Assembly (NCBI GenBank): GCA_028284905.1
Contig: JANQQU010000088.1
Coordinates: 1 to 64,000, forward strand
Length of the DNA stretch: 64,000 nt
Origin: Calditrichia bacterium
GTDB lineage: Bacteria > Calditrichota > Calditrichia > RBG-13-44-9 > J075
Reading direction: 5' to 3'
The notes beneath the pieces are model-generated. The model searched no databases, was not told where the DNA came from, and was given only the letters and a program-made list of their open reading frames with translations. Position numbers and translations under genes: made by a program. This document shows, piece by piece, positions 48,979-58,058 of this stretch. Each line of letters begins with the position of its first letter. Position 1 is the first letter of the stretch.

Positions 48979-49686
48979 TTATACCTCTTCCTCTCCGGAA
49001 AAATATCTCTCCAAAGTTTTCAGGGTATGCTCATCGGTCTGAATATCCTGGATAATCCGGCCATTGTCCAGCAAGGCAATGCGCTCACAAATCTCGGTAA
49101 TATGATTGAGATTATGGCTGGATATTATTAAGGTGACCGTTCGCTCCTGGCGGATATGCTGCAATATTCTTAACAGTTGAATAACAGAGCGGGGGTCGAG
49201 ATTGGCAAACGGTTCATCAAGGATGATGATTTCCGGCTCGCCGATTAAAGCTGCAGCAATACCGACCTTCTTCTGATTTCCTTTGGACAACTGCCGGATA
49301 TATTTTGTTTCTTCGATAATCTGCTCATTAAAAAATCCGTTCAATAATTGCAGCTGTTGACGCAGTTGGGAAGAGGTCACTTTTTGCAAGTTGGCGATAA
49401 AGCGGAAATACTCCATCGGCGTGAGAAATTCGATCAGAAATGATTCGTCGAGATATGAGCCGGTATAGCGTTTCCAGCTTTCGGATACGGTAACATCCAG
49501 TCCTTTGGAAGCAACCGATCCCTGGCTGGGCAGCACCAGATCGAGGATGAGCCGTAAAAAAGTGGTTTTCCCCGCGCCATTATTGCCCACCAGACCGAAA
49601 CACTCTCCGGGAGAAATCGTCAGCGAAGGTATATCCAACGCTGTCTTTCGATCATATTTTTTGCTTAAGCCCCGGACTTCAATCAT
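48979..49686 (-). CDS. ABC transporter ATP-binding protein
   Basis: VGNNGAGKTTFLRLIL, LSKGNQKKVGIAAAL, IILDEPFANLDP; start overlaps the upstream stop. Confidence 0.93.
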   Translation of the reverse strand: MIEVRGLSKKYDRKTALDIPSLTISPGECFGLVGNNGAGKTTFLRLILDLVLPSQGSVASKGLDVTVSESWKRYTGSYLDESFLIEFLTPMEYFRFIANLQKVTSSQLRQQLQLLNGFFNEQIIEETKYIRQLSKGNQKKVGIAAALIGEPEIIILDEPFANLDPRSVIQLLRILQHIRQERTVTLIISSHNLNHITEICERIALLDNGRIIQDIQTDEHTLKTLERYFSGEEEV

Positions 49687-51179
49687 CAATTCATCTCCCG
49701 ATACGCTTCCGCCATTAAATATTTCAGGCGGGAAAATCGCTTTACCAGTCTGCGAATCCAAAATCGATAACCCAATACACCCAGTAACCCGCTGCCTCCC
49801 AGAATGAGCAGGCCAAGGAATTCCAGATCAATCAGATAGAATATACTATAAATGATTACCGGGATAAATACAATGAGCAGACCCATTAAAAAATGAATCT
49901 TGCTGCTGCCCTGCCAATTGAAATAGGCTGTTTCATTTAAAGCAATCTTGTGCGGCGTCGCCATGGAAAAGTGAATCATCAGGTAAAGGTTGATGCCCAT
50001 ATTCCATAAATAAGCAACGCTGATGAGGGCAAATATTTGTGGATCCCAGAACAATACGAAAAAAAAGAGAGAGTAAGGAACCGTCATGAACAACATCATC
50101 AGGAGATATTGTGCGGTAATAAAGCGGCGATGATCGATGTTTCCGGTAAGCAGCATATCGAAAAAACTGCTCTTCCAGTTGAAAAGCAATTGCGCGTAGG
50201 CAATCACAAAAAAACCGGTGATAAAAATGCCGGCAAAAAAAATCTGAAAGGCATCAAATCCATTGGTTACCGGATAGGCGCTGGCGAGAATGGGAATCGG
50301 GTAAATCAGGATCATGGGTAGCACGGAATAACTGAGGGAACGCGGGCGCTTATTTCGCCAGATTAATTGCAGTTCGAGGGCCATCAATTCACCCACCCGC
50401 CCAAAGCGTTTCAGGAAAGAAAAGCCCTGCCGGGAAATCGCTTCCCCGGATTGCCGTTCCTGGATCTTATCCAGATAGAGCAAATTATGGAAACGTTGAA
50501 AATCGAGACGATAGACGAAAAGCAAAAGTAGCAAAGGCAACAGGGCAAAAATCGGTTGTTCATAAATAGCAGTGAAGCAAATATCGGAAAGCAGCGATAG
50601 GGAAATGATCCCATAGTTATCGAGGAAAATCAGTAAAAGCAGCGTCACGCCCCAGAGAATAACTTCCAGCGGCTTCAGGGAAAATATTTGCTTGAGGTAG
50701 ATGACCAGAAAGTGGTTGAAGAGCAGCATTGCGGAGACTGCTAAAAACCAGGCAAACATGTTCAATACGCTTGCCCCCAAATATATTGCACTGATGGCAA
50801 ATGGCAGGACGATCAATACCGGAATTAGATTAAACAGGCTAAGGAGGCTTTTCCCCAGCAGAAAGTGGATGAGTAATTTCTTCTTCAGCGGGAGGTGCAG
50901 ATACGGTTGCACAGTTAATGCAGATACTTTTTGCAGGTAAAAGCGCCAGATCATTTCTATGCCGAGGTAATATAGCAGGCCCTGATTGAATACTGATAAG
51001 GGCGGATTTTCCGGAAATACCGTCTTGAGTATGAAATATAAAAAGATGCCAATGCCCAGCAGGTAAACCAGGAAAAAAAAGATGAGAAAAGAGATGAAGA
51101 TGTTAAAGAGTAGTGTTTTTCGCCAGATTGGCGATCGACTCATCTCCCGCCATTGATGTATGATCAACTGGCGGATCAT
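49686..51179 (-). CDS. DUF5687-like ABC transporter membrane protein
   Basis: Polytopic; paired with the ATPase by TGATG overlap; MIRQLIIHQWREMSRSPIWRKTLLFNIFIS. Confidence 0.8.
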   Translation of the reverse strand: MIRQLIIHQWREMSRSPIWRKTLLFNIFISFLIFFFLVYLLGIGIFLYFILKTVFPENPPLSVFNQGLLYYLGIEMIWRFYLQKVSALTVQPYLHLPLKKKLLIHFLLGKSLLSLFNLIPVLIVLPFAISAIYLGASVLNMFAWFLAVSAMLLFNHFLVIYLKQIFSLKPLEVILWGVTLLLLIFLDNYGIISLSLLSDICFTAIYEQPIFALLPLLLLLFVYRLDFQRFHNLLYLDKIQERQSGEAISRQGFSFLKRFGRVGELMALELQLIWRNKRPRSLSYSVLPMILIYPIPILASAYPVTNGFDAFQIFFAGIFITGFFVIAYAQLLFNWKSSFFDMLLTGNIDHRRFITAQYLLMMLFMTVPYSLFFFVLFWDPQIFALISVAYLWNMGINLYLMIHFSMATPHKIALNETAYFNWQGSSKIHFLMGLLIVFIPVIIYSIFYLIDLEFLGLLILGGSGLLGVLGYRFWIRRLVKRFSRLKYLMAEAYREMN

Positions 51180-53422
51180 CAGCGTTCCAGCTGTCCGGCT
51201 TGCTGCGCCTGGCGATACTGCCACTTGCTTTTCAGGTGCCAGTCAAACGCAGAAAGAAAGATTGTCGAGAGAATTTTAGTGCCGGCACCGACAACACCAC
51301 GAAGCGTTCCGGAAATTTTCGATTGCCCGATTCTTTTCCGGTAACTGACTGGCACTTCACCGGCAGGGACACTACGCTGGGCAGCCTTGATTTGCATTTC
51401 CACCGTCCAGCCGTAATTTCTGTCCCGCATATTTAAGGATTGCAGGCTGTCGTAGCGAATCGCCCGGAAAGGACCGAGGTCTGTGTATTTTACGCCCCAG
51501 AAAAGCCGCATCAATTTGCAGGAAAGCCAGTTCCCGAAAATCGCCTGTGGGGTCAGCGCGCCTTTCTCCGCGTTGCCGGCCACCCGGGAGCCGATCATCA
51601 TTTCTGCCTCGCCGGCGATAATCGGGTCGGTTAGTAATGGCATTTCTTCCGGATAATCACTGTAATCCCCGTCCAGAAAAACCACGATGTCAGTGGGCGG
51701 TAAGGAAGCGATGCCGGTCAGGCAGGCGGCGCCATAGCCGCGCTCCGGTTCAAAGACGACTTCCGCCCCGGCTGCCCTGGCGATCTCTACTGTACGGTCG
51801 ACAGAGCCATTATCAACAACAATAACCTTGTCCACCCACTCAGGAATATCTGTGATCACTTTGCCAATGGAAGCTTCTTCATTGATCGCAGGAATAATGA
51901 CGGATATTCGTTGATTATCTTTCATTGGACGTGCCACCTCCGGGGCTAGATTTCGGGCAGATTGCCGGACTGTATGCCATTCCCAAATTAGTAACGCCCA
52001 AACGGGAATGAATTGTACCCATACGATATAGTAATCAAATAGTTCAACATTTCCCAGCGCATCGTAATAATAGCGCAGGTAGTAAATTGGCATCAGCAAA
52101 GTTAATAGTAATAGCGACTTGCGGGGATAAATGGCCAGCAGTGGTAAAAGCCATACGGCATACCAGGGAAACCCGGTTGGTCCCAGTAAAAAGAGCGCAG
52201 TCGTGATGAGCAGACAATGATCAAACACTTTTCGCAAATTCGCCGGTTGCCGTAAAGAGAAAAATAAAACAGCCAGAATGATAAGTATCGCGATAACGCG
52301 CCGGGCGACAATCTGGCTTTTCCAGGTAGGATTATCGGTGATATCCAATCCAATATGAGAAAGATTCAATATCACCCGGAAAAGGCCGTCGTTTAACTGC
52401 CAGCGATTGCTATAGGCATTGAAGCCGGAACCGGTATCTAATCCCGTAAGGTAGATCGGCAGAAACATCACCAGGCATAAGCTCAAAAACATCGCTGAGC
52501 TGATTATCACTTTCCGAAAGTCCGGAAGCATTTGACGCAAGAGAATCGGAAAAAGCAAAGCCGGCCAAATTTTCGCCCCCGCTGCTAAGCCGAGGAAAAT
52601 CGCTGCCCAATAAGGCCTTTCCGAGATGGAAAAGTATAACGCAGCCATTAGGAAGGGAAAAAGGATCAGGTCCATATGAGCCGCGTTGAACATCTCTTTT
52701 ACCAGTAACGGATTAAGCCAGTAGATGCTTGCCCACAGCGGGGAAAGATCCAGGCGCCAGAGAATGGCAAAAAGGAAGAGCAAAGTAGCGATATCAAATA
52801 TGAAAAGCACCAGGCGCCAACTGAACAGGCTCCAGGGCTTTATCCAATAGGCAAGGGCAAAAGCGGCCTGGGTAACCGGAGGATAAATCGTCCGCAAATA
52901 GGCATGATTGATTTTCGTAATGGTGCTACCCGGTTGTTCGCTCAGCTGGCGTAGCTCAGGGGGAATCGATGCGTCTTTATTAGCCACGCTTTCCGGGGAA
53001 TGGGCGTAGGGATTAATGCCGTTGGCGGTAACGGCGCCATCCCAGAAGTACCGATTGAAATCCACTTCGAGTATGGGAGTGGTGTCGAGCATTGCGATGC
53101 GCATAAGACCACCGGCGAGCAGCAGCCAGATCATCAGATTGCGATTATTATCGCTGTGGATGATTAATTCTGCGAGGAAAAGGAAAACGGCGCCGGCGAA
53201 GATCATTAATGCCACAAATTGCAAAATCGGTTGCTGCAGGAGAGGGACTGATGCTTGAAAATCCGGGGATAATAAACGCAGATAATAGAAAATGGCTAGC
53301 AGAGCTACGCTGCCGAGCCACCAGCGCAAAGGGACAGTTTTTTTCCGGGGAAGCTCCGGCCGGTCCGGCACTGCAGCCCCGGGGAAGTGGCTGAGAATAT
53401 ATCGTAAAAACGGTTTGCGCAT
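51179..53422 (-). CDS. Fusion glycosyltransferase: N-terminal polytopic GT-C (GT87/DUF2029-like) plus C-terminal GT2 (DPM1-like)
   Basis: N-terminal TM array with EVDFNRYFWDGAVTANGINPYAHSPE; C-terminal ISVIIPAINEEASIGKVITDIPEWVDKVIVVDNGSVDRTVEIA...FLDGDYSDYPEE. Confidence 0.85.
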   Translation of the reverse strand: MRKPFLRYILSHFPGAAVPDRPELPRKKTVPLRWWLGSVALLAIFYYLRLLSPDFQASVPLLQQPILQFVALMIFAGAVFLFLAELIIHSDNNRNLMIWLLLAGGLMRIAMLDTTPILEVDFNRYFWDGAVTANGINPYAHSPESVANKDASIPPELRQLSEQPGSTITKINHAYLRTIYPPVTQAAFALAYWIKPWSLFSWRLVLFIFDIATLLFLFAILWRLDLSPLWASIYWLNPLLVKEMFNAAHMDLILFPFLMAALYFSISERPYWAAIFLGLAAGAKIWPALLFPILLRQMLPDFRKVIISSAMFLSLCLVMFLPIYLTGLDTGSGFNAYSNRWQLNDGLFRVILNLSHIGLDITDNPTWKSQIVARRVIAILIILAVLFFSLRQPANLRKVFDHCLLITTALFLLGPTGFPWYAVWLLPLLAIYPRKSLLLLTLLMPIYYLRYYYDALGNVELFDYYIVWVQFIPVWALLIWEWHTVRQSARNLAPEVARPMKDNQRISVIIPAINEEASIGKVITDIPEWVDKVIVVDNGSVDRTVEIARAAGAEVVFEPERGYGAACLTGIASLPPTDIVVFLDGDYSDYPEEMPLLTDPIIAGEAEMMIGSRVAGNAEKGALTPQAIFGNWLSCKLMRLFWGVKYTDLGPFRAIRYDSLQSLNMRDRNYGWTVEMQIKAAQRSVPAGEVPVSYRKRIGQSKISGTLRGVVGAGTKILSTIFLSAFDWHLKSKWQYRQAQQAGQLER

Positions 53423-53457
53423 ATCCGCGAGTCGGGGCTAGCAGTTGATGGTCTCAG

Positions 53458-54909
53458 TTAACGCTGACCGGAAACAGATGAAAGGCCAATGTAGAAAAAA
53501 CCAACTTGAAATAGCAGGAAAAATGGCATGGAATAATACACTTCCTGCGAAATGAAATACAGCGCGCCGTAGGTGAAGTAACTGGCGATCAGCAACTCGA
53601 TCAACGGTTGATAGCTCCAGCGGGGTTTGTAAAGTTTTTTCCGCCAGGTATCTTTTTTTCCTTCCAGCTTAAACTTCGGGGTGCGGAGAAAGTCGGTTTT
53701 ATGCCCGAAAATAGCTTCCAGAGCGGCGCGGCCGTTATTGAGAGAGAGGCCGATACCCAATGCCATCAGCAGGGGAATGTAGAGAACGTGCGGCCAAAGT
53801 TTCCCCAGGGAATTTTTAATAGTGACGCAATAATAAATGACAATAGAAAAGGTCGCTGCAAAAAATACCGCAAAATAGAGGAAGACCAATTTCCAGGGGA
53901 CGACATACATTTCCGCCTGAATTTTTACTACTGGCACGAGAAGGAGGGCCGGGATTGCCATCATTAAGTAGGCAAAATTGTTACTAAGATGAATAATCGC
54001 TTCCGCACGAATGTAAAAGGGGAATTTGGAGCGCCAGATGGTCGGGATGAGCTTCAGGCCAGTTTGCACCGATCCTTTCGCCCAGCGATGCTGCTGATTT
54101 TTATAACCGTTCATCTCCGCGGGCAGTTCTGCAGGGCTAACTACATCCGGAAGGTAAATAAAGCGCCATCCTGCCAGCTGGGAGCGATAGCTTAAGTCCA
54201 GGTCTTCGGTAATTGTATCGTGCTGCCAGCCGCCGGCGTCGATAATCGCCTGCTTGCGCCAGATGCCGGCGGTGCCGTTAAAATTAAAGAAACGGCCGGA
54301 GCGATTACGGGCAACATGCTCGATCAGAAAGTGCGCATCGAGAAAAATGCCCTGTAAGCGGGTTAACATGGAATAATTACGGTTGATATGTCCCCAGCGG
54401 GTTTGCACCAGACCAATGCCTTCCTGCATAACATGCGGCACAGTCTTCTTGAGGAAATCCGGGTTTGGGGCAAAGTCTGCATCGAAGATGGCAATATACT
54501 CTGCTTTGGTGCGTTCTACGCCGTAAGCCAGGGCGCCAGCTTTAAAACCAACGCGCTGCGGGCGGCGAACATGATCGATGTTCAATCCTTTTTCTCTCAA
54601 AACAGCAACCAGGCGGCGGGAGAGCTTTACGGTGATGTCCGTAGAGTCGTCCAATAACTGGACATGCAGCTTATCCAACGGATAATCCATGTTAGCTATT
54701 GATTTCAGCAGCCGTTTGATTACGTAACGTTCATTGTAGATTGGCAGCTGGATGGCGACTAATGGCCATTCATCCGGATCCGCCGGTTGGGGGAGCGGAC
54801 TTTTACTATATTTTCGGTATTTATGAAGAATATGATATTTATGAATACCAAACAATCCCAAAGCGATCAGGGAGATCATATACAAAGCAAATAAAATTGT
54901 GTCACCCAC
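53458..54909 (-). CDS. Membrane glycosyltransferase family 2 (cellulose synthase-like)
   Basis: VAIQLPIYNERYVIKRLLKSIANMDYP; IFDADFAPNPDFL; TITEDLDLSYRSQLAGWRF; QQHRWAKGSVQ. Confidence 0.93.
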   Translation of the reverse strand: MGDTILFALYMISLIALGLFGIHKYHILHKYRKYSKSPLPQPADPDEWPLVAIQLPIYNERYVIKRLLKSIANMDYPLDKLHVQLLDDSTDITVKLSRRLVAVLREKGLNIDHVRRPQRVGFKAGALAYGVERTKAEYIAIFDADFAPNPDFLKKTVPHVMQEGIGLVQTRWGHINRNYSMLTRLQGIFLDAHFLIEHVARNRSGRFFNFNGTAGIWRKQAIIDAGGWQHDTITEDLDLSYRSQLAGWRFIYLPDVVSPAELPAEMNGYKNQQHRWAKGSVQTGLKLIPTIWRSKFPFYIRAEAIIHLSNNFAYLMMAIPALLLVPVVKIQAEMYVVPWKLVFLYFAVFFAATFSIVIYYCVTIKNSLGKLWPHVLYIPLLMALGIGLSLNNGRAALEAIFGHKTDFLRTPKFKLEGKKDTWRKKLYKPRWSYQPLIELLIASYFTYGALYFISQEVYYSMPFFLLFQVGFFYIGLSSVSGQR

Positions 54910-55023
54910 TACTATTTCCTCAATTTCAGGAACAAAAATGTCTAAGTATCGCGCAAAAATAGCGAAGCAAGTAATGTTAATGCTCTAGCCTTAATTTTGC
55001 AAAACGTTTTTAATGTACTGCCT

Positions 55024-55752
55024 TTACAGGCTGTTTAACTGCCAGTTATAAGGGTTGAATGACAATTCATAATCCCCGGGAATTTTAGCTTCCCGGTAAC
55101 GATTGATATATTCGAGAATGGTAACGCCTTCATTTTCAAAGTCACCACGGAACCAGTTGAAAATTTCTGAAACCGCTACTTTCTTTGCTTTTTCATCAAC
55201 AATTATAAAACTGTCATCATTCAGGATTTCGATGGTGCTGGCATCCAATTGCTCATCTAAAATTGCCGGTAGATAGGCAAACGGTTTAATTGGCGGGCAT
55301 CCCAGTGCGGCACAAACTAGGGCAAAATGGATTCGGGCGTCTCCATAAACCGGACGGATTTTTTTGTGCTCAATATCGTCAAGTGTCAGATTCTCTCCGG
55401 CCGCCGGATAGGTAATCGTTTTGAAAAATCCCTCAACATCCAGGGGGGAATTGATCGGCAGATGCGTTACGACACCTCTAATGACCAGGATGTTGTAAGC
55501 ATTCAACCAAAATGCTTTTGTTTCGGCGGCATTTAGATTACCCAGATCAAATTCGGCAATCGTTTTCGTTAAGTCATCTAATTCTGAAGAATTTTCTTTC
55601 AGAGCGCTGTAGTTTACCTTGCCATCCTTCACATGATTAGCAAGAAACTTGCCTGTCGCCTCAAAAAAATCGTCACCATTATTCGCTGATAGAAAAGTGC
55701 AAATAATTATTAAAAAAATGTAAATCTTGTGCATCATCTTCATATTCATCAT
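55024..55752 (-). CDS. DUF547 domain-containing protein
   Basis: KAFWLNAYNILVIRGVVTHLPINSPLDVEGFF...DARIHFALVCAALGCPPI. Confidence 0.9.
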   Translation of the reverse strand: MMNMKMMHKIYIFLIIICTFLSANNGDDFFEATGKFLANHVKDGKVNYSALKENSSELDDLTKTIAEFDLGNLNAAETKAFWLNAYNILVIRGVVTHLPINSPLDVEGFFKTITYPAAGENLTLDDIEHKKIRPVYGDARIHFALVCAALGCPPIKPFAYLPAILDEQLDASTIEILNDDSFIIVDEKAKKVAVSEIFNWFRGDFENEGVTILEYINRYREAKIPGDYELSFNPYNWQLNSL

Positions 55753-56091
55753 AGTCTCCTTTCATCGCTACCTAGCCGGTTAGGCAGTGAGTGCCCTAAT
55801 ATTGATTATCACGATGAGTGATTCATCACAAAATTGTAAACTTTTCGTGCCAATTTTGAGCTTTAGGGGATATTTAGTGATATTTGAAGGAAAGAATTAA
55901 TGCAACCTGCAGGAAAACCCGGAAATTTTCGCTTTTGGTAGGGGGCAAAAATAGGTATTATATAAAGTTCTGCAAGGCAAGGAATTTGCAGTCAGAAAAT
56001 ATCCGAAAAGCAGGTGGGATGATTGTTAATTTTTGCGCTTACACTGACTGCTGCCGGAAAAGTCTATTATTCAGGAGTTTATTAAAATCGA

Positions 56092-58044
56092 ATGCCGATA
56101 GGATTTTATCATTTCTCTTTGTCCGGAGATAATCCGGGCGCCAGCGAAAGTCTGAATAGTGCGCAACACCAGGCATTATCTGTCGAGTTCGGCAGTGACT
56201 GGCTGTATCTACGGCATGAAGATGATGTACTGCTTTTTGTTGCCCGCCCCGACAGTGCCAGCCGGATTGATGTCGAAAAAATACTCGATAACAATCAAAT
56301 CCTTTCCCGCCCGGCAATTAATGAACGCCACCTGGAAAGCGGCCGCGCTGCTGTTTCCCGCCTATTGGAAATTATCACCGGCACTGCAGTGGAATTCCTG
56401 AATAAACTATCTTTGGAATCCCTTCATCGCGCCTATAACGAAGCGGTGGAAGCAGGGCATATTGGTGCGGACTTGCAGCGACTGTTTCAACGGGGCATCT
56501 GGTTGCATGAGCGCGTGCGTCAGGAAACACCATTCTTTCGTTTTGCAACCGTCGAAGAAGCTGTATTTTGCGAACTGGCAGAAAAGATTGTCGGCACCCT
56601 GGCGAACAGAAACGTCGGTATTATCGGTTATGACCCTTCGCTGCCGCGAATCGTTTCCCGCCTGAAAAGTGCCGGTTGTAAAACCTTTGTCTTTCTCGGA
56701 AATGATACGGAGATCGACGATGATCTGGTGCTTCGTTGCGACGGCACTTCCAGCATCAGCAAAAATTTGAAAGAATTGCCGGCAGGCCTCGATCTGTTAC
56801 TCGTTTATTATTCCACGACGCATAAATTAACGGAAGCACTCCTTACCGAGCACATTGCCCGAAAGAGATACGAGCCGCTGCTGGTGTTTGACTATGCGAA
56901 AAGCGGGCTGAACCAGAAAAAACTAAAACGAATCAACCGCCTTTATTTTTACGATGCCCGCGATGTTGAAAAAGCTATCAATTTTAATAAGGCCGAGCAG
57001 ATGGATTCCCTGCAGGAAATCCATAACTGGATCAACAAAGAAACCCGCAATTATTACAATTGGCGGCAAAGCGAAGATCGTTTTCAGTTTGCCGGCATCA
57101 TTGGCCGAAATAGTCGAATGCAGCAGGTCTTTCAAATGATTTCCCGGATTGCCCGCACGGATATCACCGTATTGATTGATGGGGAGAGCGGCACCGGAAA
57201 AGAGCTGGTCGCCCGGGCGGTTCATCAATTAAGTGCCAGGAGCCGTCGTCCCTTTCAGGTGGTGAACTGTGGCGCAATCCCGGACAATTTGCTTGAAAGT
57301 GAACTGTTTGGGCACGTCCGCGGAGCGTTTACCGGGGCGGTATCACCAAAAACCGGCCTTTTCGAAGCTGCCAATAGCGGCACGGTCTTTCTCGATGAAA
57401 TCGGGGAATTGCCGCCACATCTGCAGGTAAAGCTGCTCCGGGTGTTGCAGGATGGGGAAATTAAACGGGTTGGCGGTAATGAAACGATTCGGGTAGATGT
57501 TCGCCTTGTCGCCGCTACCAATCGCGATTTGGCCGCGATGGTAGAAAATGGCGATTTTCGCAGTGACCTTTTCTATCGTCTGAATGTCATTCAACTGACC
57601 GTTCCGCCATTGCGGGAACGCCTCGATGATGTTCCTTTGCTGGTAGGGCACTTTATCCGCAAATACGCGAAAAAGCTGAAGAAAAATGTCTCCGGAATTT
57701 CCCCGGAAGCCTTGCAAATTATCGAAGGATATCACTGGCCGGGTAATATTCGCGAACTGGAAAATGCCATCGAGCGATCGGTCGCGCTATCGTTTGGAGA
57801 TAAAATCCAGAACTATGATTTACCACCGGTTATCCGCCAGCTGCCATCTACAACGGTGAGTTCTCCGGAAGGTGGATTAACCTTGCGGGAGATGGAAAAA
57901 CAATATATTTTACAAACCCTCGAAGCTTGTGAATGGAACTATGAGCTTGCCAGCAAACAACTGGCTATCGGGCGGACGACCTTGTGGCGTAAAATGCGTG
58001 AATACAAGATGCCTGAAGAAGGTGAGCAGTTTAGCAAAAAGTAA
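56092..58044 (+). CDS. Sigma-54-dependent activator (AAA+ and Fis HTH) fused to a degenerate glutamyl-tRNA-reductase-like N-terminal region
   Basis: C-terminal: DGESGTGKELVARAVHQ, GAFTGA, HWPGNIRELENAIERS, HTH NYELASKQLAIGRTTLWRKM. N-terminal (about aa 1-325): IGFYHF, SLHRAYNEAVEAGHIGADLQRLFQRGIWLHERVRQET, LYFYDARDVEKAINFNKAEQ...INKETRNYYNW. Confidence 0.85.
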   Translation: MPIGFYHFSLSGDNPGASESLNSAQHQALSVEFGSDWLYLRHEDDVLLFVARPDSASRIDVEKILDNNQILSRPAINERHLESGRAAVSRLLEIITGTAVEFLNKLSLESLHRAYNEAVEAGHIGADLQRLFQRGIWLHERVRQETPFFRFATVEEAVFCELAEKIVGTLANRNVGIIGYDPSLPRIVSRLKSAGCKTFVFLGNDTEIDDDLVLRCDGTSSISKNLKELPAGLDLLLVYYSTTHKLTEALLTEHIARKRYEPLLVFDYAKSGLNQKKLKRINRLYFYDARDVEKAINFNKAEQMDSLQEIHNWINKETRNYYNWRQSEDRFQFAGIIGRNSRMQQVFQMISRIARTDITVLIDGESGTGKELVARAVHQLSARSRRPFQVVNCGAIPDNLLESELFGHVRGAFTGAVSPKTGLFEAANSGTVFLDEIGELPPHLQVKLLRVLQDGEIKRVGGNETIRVDVRLVAATNRDLAAMVENGDFRSDLFYRLNVIQLTVPPLRERLDDVPLLVGHFIRKYAKKLKKNVSGISPEALQIIEGYHWPGNIRELENAIERSVALSFGDKIQNYDLPPVIRQLPSTTVSSPEGGLTLREMEKQYILQTLEACEWNYELASKQLAIGRTTLWRKMREYKMPEEGEQFSKK

Positions 58045-58058
58045 TAGAACAATCGGAA

